A stretch of 64,000 nt of DNA from Saccharopolyspora flava (lineage in GTDB: Bacteria > Actinomycetota > Actinomycetes > Mycobacteriales > Pseudonocardiaceae): contig NZ_FOZX01000014.1 in assembly GCF_900116135.1 (NCBI RefSeq), forward strand, positions 62,001 to 126,000, written 5' to 3'. Shown here in pieces: positions 16,371 to 24,684 of this stretch (within the stretch, counting starts at the first letter, position 1; each line of letters begins with the position of its first letter). Below the pieces are notes generated by a model. The model searched no databases, had not been told where the DNA came from, and saw only the letters and a program-made list of their open reading frames with translations. A program made the translations under genes and the position numbers.

Positions 16371-16463
16371 CGACGGCTCCCGTCGACACGACATTCGGCC
16401 AGAGGTCGCACGGCCCAGGTCAAGCTGTTGCTCAGCCTCGACAAGATCACGGGAGTCGACCGA

Positions 16464-17060
16464 CTACGTCGGCGTGCCGAGTGTCTTGGCGACTTGCTGC
16501 GCGAAGTCGAGTGTGGCGGCCTGTTGGGCTTGCGGTGGGATGAACTGCGGGTCGAAGCCGTGATTGCCCCAGCCTTCATACCTGATGGTGACGTGGGCGT
16601 TGGCGCGGAGGAAGTCGATGGTGGCTACTTGGCTGTTGTCGTCTGAGCCCGGTCGGAAGCTTCGCCTGGACGCGTCGCCGAGCACGTTGGGCGGGGAGTC
16701 GGGGATCGATCCGCGCTCGCTGTTCAGCTGGTAGCTGTCCTGCGCTGCGGAGAGGTCCGGCTCCGCGTCGGTCAGCTTCAGTCGGACGATCACCGAGATC
16801 TCCGCGTTCGCCGGTGACCCCCAACCTGGAGGGTGGTTCGACGTCCACTCGCACTTGCTCGACATCTGCGTGTCGGAGTCCGTGATGTCGGCGGTGGCCG
16901 GGAACTGCACAGCTTCGTCACCGAGCTGGCGGACGATGCTCGGGTCGGAGATGACCGAGCACGCGCCCGGGTCGTCGCGGTAGCCGGCCGCAGGTTGCGA
17001 GCAGGACGTCAGCAGCGTTGCAGATCCGACGACGAGAGCGGACGTTCGTGCGAGCTTGAT
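16464..17060 (-). CDS. DUF3558-like lipoprotein with non-standard ATC start
   Basis: 198 residues if translation starts at 17060. The N-terminus IKLARTSALVVGSATLLTSC is a lipoprotein signal with lipobox LLTSC. The mature part has GACSVISDPSIV and MSSKCEWTS, two Cys spaced as in DUF3558. No ATG, GTG or TTG occurs in frame upstream before the preceding stop; the first candidate is an ATC (17058-17060, or 17061-17063) with AGGAG a few bases ahead. So either ATC is used or the start has been lost. Starting at the internal ATG 16910 removes the whole signal. The paralogue remnant is at 15738-15860. Confidence 0.6.
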   Translation of the reverse strand: MKLARTSALVVGSATLLTSCSQPAAGYRDDPGACSVISDPSIVRQLGDEAVQFPATADITDSDTQMSSKCEWTSNHPPGWGSPANAEISVIVRLKLTDAEPDLSAAQDSYQLNSERGSIPDSPPNVLGDASRRSFRPGSDDNSQVATIDFLRANAHVTIRYEGWGNHGFDPQFIPPQAQQAATLDFAQQVAKTLGTPT

Positions 17061-17158
17061 GATCGATCTCCTCAGACGCTTCGGGATAGTTGCTGGGCGG
17101 CGGCCGCAAGTACGTCAAGTGCGAGGACGTTGATCGTCCACACCTAGGTCGGGTGTTC

Positions 17159-18016
17159 TCACGTTGCGGGTTTGATCGTCAGGGTTTGTTGATGGCTTTC
17201 GGATTGGTCTCCGACTTGCCAGCTGCCGGGGGAGCTGCAGGTGAGCTGGTAACCGGTCGGGGTCGTGGCGGTGGCGCCTCGGATGGTGCGGCCGGCCGGC
17301 GAGTTGCACTGCGGCTTGAGTTGGGCGAAGGCTGCCTTGGCCTCGGTGAGTTTGTCGGGTTTCCCCTGCCAGATGCGCTCGGCCATGAAGTCGAATAGCT
17401 CGAATAGTCTCGTCGTCGCGTCCTCTGGGCTGGTGCGTTCACCTCGTTGGAGCGCGGCAACGGTGTTCACGCTCAAGGAGAAGCTCTCCAGCCTGCCGTT
17501 GTCCGGATTGGTGAGATCGCGCTCGTAGCCGAACGCGATGTACGCGCCGTACTTCCCTCGCACCTGTTCTTCGAGTTCGCAGCGGCGCGCTTCTGAAACC
17601 GGGGAGCCGACTCCGTTCGTGTCGCCCTTGCGGTAGCAGGTCCAGCCCTGGGCGGCTACGGCGTCCATCGTGGCGTCCGGGTTGTAGTCATCGGGGAAGC
17701 ACAACAGGACGAGATCCGGTTGGCACTGGACAGGAGCCCCAGGCGGAGGCGGAGGGGTGCTCGTTGGTTCGGCCATCTCGACGCCGGCGCGTGGAGGTTC
17801 AGCAACCTCGGTGTCGCTGCGCGAGAGCTCGTAGGACCCGCGGACCACGGCCCAGACAAGCAGGAGGACGGCCAACGGAATCAGGATGAACGGCCACTTC
17901 TTCCGCTTTTTCGGAGAACGAGCTCCTGGCCCCCAGGTCTGTTGCGGAGGCACCTGCTGCCCCGGCTGTACCTGTTGAGGCCCCCACTGCTGGTTCCATC
18001 CTGGTTGCGTAGGCAC
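17159..18016 (-). CDS. Membrane-anchored protein with Cys-rich outer domain
   Basis: 285 residues from GTG 18016, which has AAGGGAG at good spacing. The N-terminal ~35 residues are Pro/Gln-rich and cytoplasmic (QPGWNQQWGPQQVQPGQQV). A basic stretch SPKKRKKW precedes one membrane helix at about 42-60 (PFILIPLAVLLLVWAVV). The outer domain has six Cys, with paired spacing that suggests disulfides, and ends in QLTCSSPGSWQVGD. Such proteins occur next to DUF3558 and T7SS genes. Function unknown. Confidence 0.65.
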   Translation of the reverse strand: MPTQPGWNQQWGPQQVQPGQQVPPQQTWGPGARSPKKRKKWPFILIPLAVLLLVWAVVRGSYELSRSDTEVAEPPRAGVEMAEPTSTPPPPPGAPVQCQPDLVLLCFPDDYNPDATMDAVAAQGWTCYRKGDTNGVGSPVSEARRCELEEQVRGKYGAYIAFGYERDLTNPDNGRLESFSLSVNTVAALQRGERTSPEDATTRLFELFDFMAERIWQGKPDKLTEAKAAFAQLKPQCNSPAGRTIRGATATTPTGYQLTCSSPGSWQVGDQSESHQQTLTIKPAT

Positions 18017-18207
18017 GAGTGCTCCCTTTTGCGGAAGTGCGTTCCGGCGCTGCAGCCTAGGCAACGTCTGGTCGTCACCTGGAGTGATTGGTGAAACTGT
18101 TGGGTTCGCCTCGTTGTATCCGGTGGCTGAATGTGTGGGGGTTCTCTTACGTGCCCGTGGGGCAAGTGCCGATCGTGATCGCGTTGTTGGTCTTGATCGG
18201 AGGTTTT

Positions 18208-19056
18208 ATGAGTGGGCGTGTTGGGGTTCCTGTTCGGGTTCGGCGGGTTTCCAGTGAGCTTCGGGAGCTTCGGTTTCGGAGTGGGCTCGGGGCCGAGGAA
18301 GTTGCCGGGGCGCTCGGGATGTCCATGAGCAAGTTGTCTCGGATGGAGTCCGGGCAGCGTGGGTTGCAGGCCGACGACGTGTCGGCGTTGCTCGGGTTGT
18401 ACCGGGTGCCGGCGAAGCGGCGGGAAGAGCTGTTGAGCCTGGTCCGGAACGCGTCCATGCCCAACTGGTGGAGGGTGCAGAACGGGCGTCTGCCAGCGAT
18501 GTGGGATGAGATGGTGCGTTTCGAGCGCGAGGCGTATGCGATCTCGAACTACGAGACGATGCTGATACCTGGTCTTTTGCAGACGGTCGAGTACGCGACT
18601 GCGATCGTCCAGGGGACTGATCCGGATTTGAACTTCGCCGAGGTCGACACGCTGGTCACCGCGCGTCTTGGGCGTCAGACGGTGCTCAACCGGCCTTCTG
18701 CACCGCACTTCACCGCGTTGATTGAGCAGAGCATCCTGGAACGACCGGCTGGCGGACCGGGTGTGATGTTCCGGCAGCTCCGGCACCTCGTGTCTGCGGC
18801 GAGTCAGCCCAACATCACCGTGCTGGTTCTTCCGACCGAGGCCGTGCACCCGGGTCTTTCCGGGCCGTTCGTCGTCTACGACTTCGGGAACCTTCCCAGC
18901 CTGGTCTACCTCGAGAACCGCGGGAGCAGCGCTTTCCTCGAAGAATCCGAGCACGTGGCATCGACGAAAGAAGCCCTTCGGCGGTTGCACGAGGTCGCGC
19001 TCTCCGCTGAGGATTCGGTGGGCATGATGAACTCCATCGCCGACAGGTTGTCGTGA
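18208..19056 (+). CDS. XRE/DUF5753 transcriptional regulator
   Basis: 282 residues. The HTH is near 12-66 (LRELRFRSGLGAEEVAGALG and MSMSKLSRMESGQRG), followed by the DUF5753 domain (about 95-275) with YETMLIPGLLQT and EYATAIV. GGAGG precedes ATG 18208. Paired with the DUF397 protein 16 bases downstream, a very common actinobacterial arrangement in which the DUF397 protein is thought to modulate the regulator. The target operon is unknown; the type VII module at 19515 is the nearest candidate. Confidence 0.9.
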   Translation: MSGRVGVPVRVRRVSSELRELRFRSGLGAEEVAGALGMSMSKLSRMESGQRGLQADDVSALLGLYRVPAKRREELLSLVRNASMPNWWRVQNGRLPAMWDEMVRFEREAYAISNYETMLIPGLLQTVEYATAIVQGTDPDLNFAEVDTLVTARLGRQTVLNRPSAPHFTALIEQSILERPAGGPGVMFRQLRHLVSAASQPNITVLVLPTEAVHPGLSGPFVVYDFGNLPSLVYLENRGSSAFLEESEHVASTKEALRRLHEVALSAEDSVGMMNSIADRLS

Positions 19057-19072
19057 GGGCAAGGAGCTGCTG

Positions 19073-19276
19073 GTGACAACGCCGGATCGCTCGGAACTCA
19101 GGTGGCGCAAGAGCAGCCGGAGCAGCAACTACGGCAACTGCGTCGAGGTCGCATTCGCCGGGGACGACGTGCTCGCTCGAGACTCGAAGAACCCCGCAGG
19201 TCAGCATCTGGCGTTCGACCAGGTCGCGTGGTCGTCGTTTGTCCGAGGAGTCCGCGACGGCCGCTTCACGACCTGA
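19073..19276 (+). CDS. DUF397 domain protein
   Basis: 67 residues from GTG 19073. It has the family pattern LRWRKSSRSSNYGNCVEVA, then VLARDSKNP and the C-terminal FVRGVRDGRF. These proteins almost always follow a DUF5753 regulator, as here. They are small and cytoplasmic and are suggested to act as partners or antagonists of that regulator. Confidence 0.92.
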   Translation: MTTPDRSELRWRKSSRSSNYGNCVEVAFAGDDVLARDSKNPAGQHLAFDQVAWSSFVRGVRDGRFTT

Positions 19277-19293
19277 GGCCTGATGAATAGGGG

Positions 19294-19342
19294 TCGGTAG
19301 GGGCTTGAACACAAGATCAAGTGGTTGAGAAGCCCCTACCGA
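19294..19342. terminator. Hairpin after the DUF397 gene
   Basis: A 13-bp perfect stem (TCGGTAGGGGCTT / AAGCCCCTACCGA) with a 23-base loop, 18 bp after the DUF397 stop. No U-tract follows, as is usual in high-GC actinobacteria. Confidence 0.75.
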
Positions 19343-19514
19343 TGATCTGAGAGCCATTTCACTCGGCTGCCGGTTCCTGTTTTGACCAACTTCGCTACAC
19401 GCGCGTACCCCCGTGCGCTACCGTTTGCCACGCTGGCAAGTGGATGTCCGTCGCCCTCACTGCGACGGCACGTGGACAAGGGGAGTTCAGCGTGAACAGC
19501 GAGGGAGGCGCGGC

Positions 19515-19913
19515 ATGACGTTCCCGAACATCTGGGGTCAGATCAGCGAGACGATCACCAACATCGGCGAGAAGGCAGCGTACGCGCAGTCTCAGGCGGC
19601 TGGTGGGTCGATGCGGATCCAGCCGGACAAGGTCGAGGAGCTTGCACGCTTCTTCGACGACGAAGCCCTCGCGATGGAACGGCGAGAGGGCAAGGTCGCG
19701 ATGCTCGCGGACGTGCCTGCACCAGGTCTTGATCCGGTCAGCACGGGCGCGACGGAGATCTACGGCAAGGTTGGCGCCGGCAGCCCGAATGCCTATGCCG
19801 AGAACTACAAGGATCTGGCCAAGGTGTTCCGGAATGCTGCATTGGCCCTGCGCGCGAGTGCCCAGCAGGTTCGAACGGACGACGACACTGCTTCTCTCAG
19901 CTTCAAGTCCTGA
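19515..19913 (+). CDS. PE-like type VII secretion substrate
   Basis: 132 residues, helical, no signal peptide. Residues 34-128 form a helical hairpin (IQPDKVEELARFFDDEALAM and YAENYKDLAKVFRNAALAL) as in PE-type partners; YAENYKD resembles the YxxxD/E secretion signal. GGGAGG precedes ATG 19515. It is followed by a DUF3558 lipoprotein, a PPE-like protein and an EspG homologue, which supports a PE/PPE module. Confidence 0.7.
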   Translation: MTFPNIWGQISETITNIGEKAAYAQSQAAGGSMRIQPDKVEELARFFDDEALAMERREGKVAMLADVPAPGLDPVSTGATEIYGKVGAGSPNAYAENYKDLAKVFRNAALALRASAQQVRTDDDTASLSFKS

Positions 19914-19932
19914 GACTCTACTAGGAGGAATC

Positions 19933-20481
19933 TTGCGTAAAGGGCTCATCGCCGGTGCGGTCTTCGCCTGCGCTGCGCTCGCGGGGTGCTCGGGTGGCGG
20001 TGCCACTCCTGAGCCTTCGACTAGTGCGCCCGAGGCCCCAGCGCCGCCGAGCTCTTCCCGAACGGCACCCGCGAAGTCGCTGCAGGTCGCTGACCAGTGC
20101 GGTGTTCTGACCCCCGAGCAGTTGCAGTCCCTGGGTGTCAGCATTCCTCCCGCGCCGGATGAGACGCAGGGGATGGCTGGTTGCTCGTTCGTGTCCGGTG
20201 CTGCGGGCTCCGACACCGGTTGGAACGCCTTCGTGACCGTCACCACGAAGCAGACCATGCAGCAGTTCAGCGAGTCGCACACGACTGCGCAGCAGACCAC
20301 CGTCGGCGAGTACCCGGCTGTGAACACTCAGATCAACAACCGGAACTGCACGGTCGCTGTGGACGTCTCAGACCAGGGCTCCGTGATTGTGAACGGCTTG
20401 TCGCGAGACCCGGCGGTGAACGGCTGCGACGCCATGAAGAAGGTCGCTGAAACCGTCGTTCCTAATCTTCCGAATGCCTGA
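19933..20481 (+). CDS. DUF3558 lipoprotein
   Basis: 182 residues from TTG 19933, preceded by GGAGG. Lipobox AALAGC near residue 19, then a Ser/Pro/Thr linker. The DUF3558 pattern is seen in DQCGVLTPEQLQSLGV, GCSFV, NCTVAVD and GCDAMKKVAETV. DUF3558 proteins are outer-face lipoproteins of unknown role, often near ESX genes. It sits between the PE-like and PPE-like genes and is probably in their operon. Confidence 0.85.
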   Translation: MRKGLIAGAVFACAALAGCSGGGATPEPSTSAPEAPAPPSSSRTAPAKSLQVADQCGVLTPEQLQSLGVSIPPAPDETQGMAGCSFVSGAAGSDTGWNAFVTVTTKQTMQQFSESHTTAQQTTVGEYPAVNTQINNRNCTVAVDVSDQGSVIVNGLSRDPAVNGCDAMKKVAETVVPNLPNA

Positions 20482-20492
20482 GGGGGTAGTCG

Positions 20493-21755
20493 GTGACTGA
20501 CAACAGACACCTAGCACCGTCGAGCTTCGAAGGTGCGCAGCTAGAGCAGATGCGCAAGTGGGTTGACGGCGGTTCCGGTGCCGATGGGCTCTACGAGCAG
20601 TCGGACAACTGGAACGCTGAGGACAAGTACCTGCGTGAGCTGAAGACTCGGCTTGAGGACAAGCTGAAGTCCGTCGGTGCCTTCATGCAGTCCGAGTCCG
20701 GCGAGGCCATGAAGGACCAGGCCATGCCTGTCGTTCTGTGGACCGAGATCACTGCGGACAGCGCGAAGCTCCAGTCGCAGCAGATGACGGCTCAGGGTGA
20801 GGCCTTCAAGAAGGTCCAGACGTCGATCCCGGCCAAGAGTGAAGAAGAGGCCATCCCGGACGACGGCTGGCTCGAAGAGAACTGGGACAGCTTCTGGACC
20901 GGTTCGACCGACGCCGAGGACGCCAAGGCGCACAACGAGAAGCTGCGGCAGGAGGCCGTCCAGGCCTTCACCACCTACCAGGACACGACGCAGAGCAACG
21001 TGTCGAGCAGCGCCGTCTTCGAAGCGCCGCCGACCGTGGCTCAGCCTGACGGTGGCGTGAGCAGCTCCTCCGGCCCGAGCGTCGGTGGCGTGGACTCCTC
21101 GTACTCCTCCCCGTCGACCACCTCCAGCGCGTGGGCCGGTGGTTCCGGTGGCGGCAGCCTGGCCGGGGCCGGTTCGGGCGCAGGTGGCGCGGGCGGCTCC
21201 TACGGCGGCGGTTCCGCTGGTACGGGTGCTGCCTGGGCGAACCTGCCCGGTGGTGGCTCGGGTTCGGGTCAGACTCCCGGCGGTGGCAGCGGCGCTGGTC
21301 GCGTGCCCGGTGGTCCCGGTACTCCGGGGTACCCCGGTGGCACGCCCGGTCTCGGTGCCGGTCGTCCCGGTGCGGGCACGGGTGCTGGTGGCCGCGGTGG
21401 TGCCGGTAGCGCCGGTGGTCGCGGCGGTGCCGGTGCGGGTCGTGGCCTGGGTGCCGGCTCGGGTGCCGGTGCCGGTGGTCGTGGTGCCGGGTCCGGTATG
21501 GGTGCCGGTGGCCGCTCGGGCATGGGTGGTCTCGGCGGGGCCTCCGGTTCCGGGGTCGGCGGCGCCGGTGGTGCCGGTGGCCGCGGCGGTGTCGGTGCCG
21601 GTGCGGGCGCGGGTGCGCGCGGCCGGGGTCAGGAAGGCGAGGACGACCTCGAGCACGAGACCCCCGACTACCTCGTCGGCGACCAGGGCGTCTTCGACGA
21701 GGACCTGCCGAAGGTCGCGCCGCCGGTCTTCGGCGACTGGGACAACCAGCGGTAA
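20493..21755 (+). CDS. PPE-like protein with long Gly/Ala-rich tail
   Basis: 420 residues from GTG 20493. Residues 1-170 are helical and could be the PPE-type partner of the PE-like protein (FEGAQLEQMRKWVDGG, WLEENWDSFWTG). From about 190 to 385 the sequence is almost only Gly, Ala, Ser, Pro and Arg (GGSGGGSLAGAGSGAG and similar), and the C-terminus is acidic (LEHETPDYLVGDQGVFDED). The tail is low-complexity and its DNA is a long G/C repeat, so its length may vary between strains. Likely exported by an ESX system with the EspG at 21901 as chaperone. Confidence 0.75.
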   Translation: MTDNRHLAPSSFEGAQLEQMRKWVDGGSGADGLYEQSDNWNAEDKYLRELKTRLEDKLKSVGAFMQSESGEAMKDQAMPVVLWTEITADSAKLQSQQMTAQGEAFKKVQTSIPAKSEEEAIPDDGWLEENWDSFWTGSTDAEDAKAHNEKLRQEAVQAFTTYQDTTQSNVSSSAVFEAPPTVAQPDGGVSSSSGPSVGGVDSSYSSPSTTSSAWAGGSGGGSLAGAGSGAGGAGGSYGGGSAGTGAAWANLPGGGSGSGQTPGGGSGAGRVPGGPGTPGYPGGTPGLGAGRPGAGTGAGGRGGAGSAGGRGGAGAGRGLGAGSGAGAGGRGAGSGMGAGGRSGMGGLGGASGSGVGGAGGAGGRGGVGAGAGAGARGRGQEGEDDLEHETPDYLVGDQGVFDEDLPKVAPPVFGDWDNQR

Positions 21756-21778
21756 GTGCGCGAAATCGCAGATCAGCT

Positions 21779-21809
21779 AGTGGGCGGCACCGCTTCGGTG
21801 CCGCCCACT
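21779..21809. terminator. Hairpin after the PPE-like gene
   Basis: A 14-bp perfect stem (AGTGGGCGGCACCG / CGGTGCCGCCCACT) with a 3-base loop, followed by AACTCTT. A strong terminator, or an attenuator between the PPE and EspG genes. Confidence 0.88.
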
Positions 21810-21900
21810 AACTCTTGAACAACTCGGACGATCAGTGCTCGGGCTGCGGGGGACGGCCGTGCTTCTTGGGCTTCCGAACGGCTGAGAACTGGACCAATCA

Positions 21901-22746
21901 GTGAACAACTCGGATCACATCGTGGACGCGATCGAGTCGGTGCCGTCCACACTGTCTGGCTGGGGAGAACCGGTGAAGATCGAGCTGTCGAAGCAGGGCT
22001 TCCACGAGGCGTGGAAGTACTTCAACCTCGGCACCAAGCCCCTCGTGCTCAACGTCCTGCCCGAGGGCATCCTCGAATCCGAGAGGCGGCAGGTCGAGGC
22101 TCGCGCGCGCGAGGAACTGCAGCACCTCGGGTTCGGCAACGAGATGCGGGAAGAGGACATCCAGGGGGCCCTGCTGCCGCTCACGCGCTACGAGCGGGCC
22201 TTCGACATCAACTTCCGCCAGCGCACGCCCGACGGCGCTCAGCGCATCGTGGCGGGCATGGTGGCCTGCACCCGCGGTCACGCCACCCTCGCCGTGCTCA
22301 CGGAGGAGTCCGTGACCGTGCAGACGCTGCCTGCGGACTCGATGGTGCGGGCCATCCTCAGCGTGCTGCCCGACGACCTCAAGGCCGGCCCCGGCAAGGG
22401 CGTGTCGCTGCGCAGCGCCGCGATGGAATCCGCCGCCAAGTCGGCGAGCAACGACCGCGAGATGGCCGAAGCGCTTGTGCGGCAAGGGATTCGGCGCGAG
22501 GAGGCGAAGACGCTCGTGGAGATGGCCGGTGGGGCGCGCAACGCCTACGCGCAGGTCGGCTACGCCGTCATGGACGGCCACGGCAAGCGCCACCGGGCCC
22601 CGATGGTCACCAACTTCTTCGCCAACGCCCAGGGCTGGTACATGATCGAGAACAGCCACCGCAGCGACGAGGGCTGGACCACGATCGCCCCCATCGACCG
22701 CCCGCGCATGATCACCCGAGTCCACGACCTGACCAAGACGCTGTGA
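21901..22746 (+). CDS. EspG-family ESX secretion-associated chaperone
   Basis: 281 residues from GTG 21901. It has the EspG pattern: an N-terminal ESX-type segment (IELSKQGFHEAWKYFNLGTK), YERAFDINF, the hydrophobic core ARGHATLAVLTEESVTV (approx.), and MVTNFFANAQGWYMIE near the C-terminus. EspG binds PPE proteins and keeps them soluble before export. Here it directly follows the PE/PPE-like genes. It overlaps the downstream small gene by 4 bases. Confidence 0.85.
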   Translation: MNNSDHIVDAIESVPSTLSGWGEPVKIELSKQGFHEAWKYFNLGTKPLVLNVLPEGILESERRQVEARAREELQHLGFGNEMREEDIQGALLPLTRYERAFDINFRQRTPDGAQRIVAGMVACTRGHATLAVLTEESVTVQTLPADSMVRAILSVLPDDLKAGPGKGVSLRSAAMESAAKSASNDREMAEALVRQGIRREEAKTLVEMAGGARNAYAQVGYAVMDGHGKRHRAPMVTNFFANAQGWYMIENSHRSDEGWTTIAPIDRPRMITRVHDLTKTL

Positions 22747-22937
22747 CCGACGAGAGGCGCCCCGGGCCGACGGCGCGTCGGGGGTACCGCGACTGGCGGT
22801 CGGGGCTGGTGGGCATCGCGATGGTGATCGCGGCGGGGGCGGTGTGGACCAACGTGCCGGACTTCGGGCCGCCCATCGTGGTGGTCGCGGGGGTGAGCTT
22901 CCTGGTGATGCGCTTCGCCGGGATCAGGCGTCGCTGA
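22743..22937 (+). CDS. Small membrane protein coupled to EspG
   Basis: 64 residues starting at GTG 22743 inside the EspG stop (GTGA overlap). It has a charged N-terminus (TDERRPGPTARRGYRDWRS) and two short hydrophobic segments. The tight overlap suggests co-translation with the EspG gene. No family recognised. Confidence 0.6.
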   Translation: MTDERRPGPTARRGYRDWRSGLVGIAMVIAAGAVWTNVPDFGPPIVVVAGVSFLVMRFAGIRRR

Positions 22938-23402
22938 GCCGGGTGCGGCAGGTGTTACGGCGGCGCTACGCGCCGGAGCCGCGAGCGTCAGGCCTGGTTG
23001 CGTCTGGAGCGCATGGGGGACCACCTTTTCCGCTGAGTGGAAGAAATCGGGGAGTTCAAGATCAACTTCCATCATAGAACAGGCCTTCGGCACGCGTCCG
23101 TTCGGGGAGTGTTTTACGCCGTTGTGACCTGCGGAGATGGCCTCCACGTGGCTCAACTGTGCGGAAATCGGACACATTCCGATTTCTTTGGCCGAGATTA
23201 GTGCACTTCAGCGGCTTTGTTGATAGGACTTGCAGCGGCCCCGTGCTCGTGCACGCCTTGTACGGGTAGAACTTCAAGGGCCAGGGCGGTGGGGCGGACT
23301 GATCCGTTCCACAAAACCGGGACCCCCGTGGGCAACCGCCTTTCGGGACTCGGTACCGTCGCCCGCACCGATCAAGCGAAACCCCACATCACGGAGGACA
23401 TG
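22938..23402. other. Long intergenic region upstream of mihF
   Basis: 465 bp with a more A/T-rich middle (about 23040-23260). A hairpin GAAATCGG / CCGATTTC at 23164-23186, followed by TTTG, could end the upstream operon. No convincing gene, tRNA or riboswitch is visible. The promoter for the mihF block must be here, but I cannot pin it. Confidence 0.5.
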
Positions 23403-23720
23403 GTGGCCCTTCCCCAGCTGACTGAGGAGCAGCGGGCAGCAGCTCTGGAAAAGGCGGCTGCCGCCCGTCGCGCCCGAGCTGAGCTCAAGGAGCGCCTCAA
23501 GCGAGGCGGAACCACGCTGGCGGAGGTCCTGGACACCGCCGACAACGACGAGGTTCTGGGCAAGATGAAGGTCTCCGCCCTGCTCGAGGCCCTTCCCGGC
23601 GTCGGCAAGGTCCGTGCGCAGCAGATCATGGAGCGGCTGGAGATCGCCAACAGCCGTCGTCTGCGCGGGCTGGGCGAGCGGCAGCGCAAGGCGCTGCTCA
23701 CCGAGTTCAGCGGCGAGTGA
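23403..23720 (+). CDS. mihF: Integration host factor, actinobacterial type (mihF)
   Basis: 105 residues from GTG 23403 with GGAGG upstream (an ATG at 23400 is possible). It shows the family pattern [39 protein letters not shown] and [15 protein letters not shown]. It is a nucleoid-associated DNA-bending protein with an H2TH motif, essential in mycobacteria. The gene overlaps gmk by 4 bases, the arrangement usual in actinobacteria. Confidence 0.95.
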   Translation: MALPQLTEEQRAAALEKAAAARRARAELKERLKRGGTTLAEVLDTADNDEVLGKMKVSALLEALPGVGKVRAQQIMERLEIANSRRLRGLGERQRKALLTEFSGE

Positions 23721-24319
23721 TCGACGCACAAGCCGGCGCTGAGCCGAGGATCGTCCGTCAGGGCGAGCCTCGGCTCACCGTCGTTTCCGGGCCTTCCGGC
23801 GTCGGCAAGTCCAGCGTGCTCGGCGAGGTGCGCCGGCACGTGCCGGAGGTGTACTTCAGCGTGTCCGCGACCACCAGGGCTCCGCGCCCCGGCGAGGTCG
23901 ACGGGGTGCACTACCACTTCGTCTCCGTCGCGGAGTTCGAGCGGATGATCGCCGAGGGCGAGATGCTCGAACACGCCCGCTACGCGGGCAACTTCTACGG
24001 CACGCCGCGCAAGCCGGTCGAAGAGGCCATCCGGTCGGGCCACCCGGCGGTGCTGGAGATCGAGCTGCAGGGCGCGCGCCAGGTCCGCACGGCCTGGCCG
24101 GACGCGCAACTGGTCATGCTGCTGCCGCCGTCCTGGGAGGAGCTCGTCGACCGGCTCACCGGCCGCGGTACCGAGCCCGCCGACGTCGTCGAGAAGCGCC
24201 TGGCCGCCGCACGTGATGAACTGGCCGCCGAACCCGAGTTCGACGAGACCGTCGTCAACGCCGACCTGCAGTCCGCGACCAGCGAATTGGTACGATTGAT
24301 ACTCGGCCACGAGAAGTGA
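23717..24319 (+). CDS. gmk: Guanylate kinase
   Basis: 200 residues from GTG 23717, overlapping mihF by 4 bases. Converts GMP + ATP to GDP + ADP. P-loop GPSGVGKSS near residues 24-32, then the GMP-binding [17 protein letters not shown] and FYGTP. Length and order are normal. In an operon with mihF and rpoZ. Confidence 0.96.
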   Translation: MIDAQAGAEPRIVRQGEPRLTVVSGPSGVGKSSVLGEVRRHVPEVYFSVSATTRAPRPGEVDGVHYHFVSVAEFERMIAEGEMLEHARYAGNFYGTPRKPVEEAIRSGHPAVLEIELQGARQVRTAWPDAQLVMLLPPSWEELVDRLTGRGTEPADVVEKRLAAARDELAAEPEFDETVVNADLQSATSELVRLILGHEK

Positions 24320-24390
24320 CGCCCGGTTCGCCCCGGTCGCCTGTCCCTTCCCGGTCCCGAACGACCCACTACTGAGCAGGAGCCACACCT

Positions 24391-24684
24391 GTGAGCACCC
24401 CTAGCGCGCTGGCTGCGCTCAACAGCAGCCCGTCGACCAACACCGTCGAGGGCATCACCTACCCGCCGATCGACGACCTGCTGGAGCAGGTCAGCTCGAA
24501 GTACGCGCTGGTCATCTACTCGGCCAAGCGCGCGCGGCAGATCAACGACTACTACGCCCAGCTCGGCGAGGGCCTGCTGGAGTACGTCGGCCCGCTCGTC
24601 GAGCCGGGCCCGCGCGAGAAGCCGCTGTCGATCGCGCTGCGCGAGATCCACGCCGGCGTGCTCGAGCACACCGAAGGCGAGTGA
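24391..24684 (+). CDS. rpoZ: RNA polymerase omega subunit
   Basis: 97 residues from GTG 24391. It has [18 protein letters not shown] and [12 protein letters not shown], the omega signature that binds the beta' C-terminus. The stop overlaps the coaBC start (GTGA). Confidence 0.96.
   Translation: MSTPSALAALNSSPSTNTVEGITYPPIDDLLEQVSSKYALVIYSAKRARQINDYYAQLGEGLLEYVGPLVEPGPREKPLSIALREIHAGVLEHTEGE

Noticed and set aside
15738..16394. A 218-residue minus-strand protein
   Set aside because: Most of it is antisense to the 153-residue gene; only the last 40 residues match a known neighbour and are kept as a remnant.
21060..21650. Minus-strand frames opposite the Gly-rich PPE tail
   Set aside because: The repetitive GGC/GGT codons leave open frames on every strand; the Pro/Ala/Thr-rich products are artefacts.
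23062..23277. Small minus-strand gene before mihF
   Set aside because: No ribosome site, Arg/Lys-rich run without a motif and A/T-richer DNA that fits a promoter region better.
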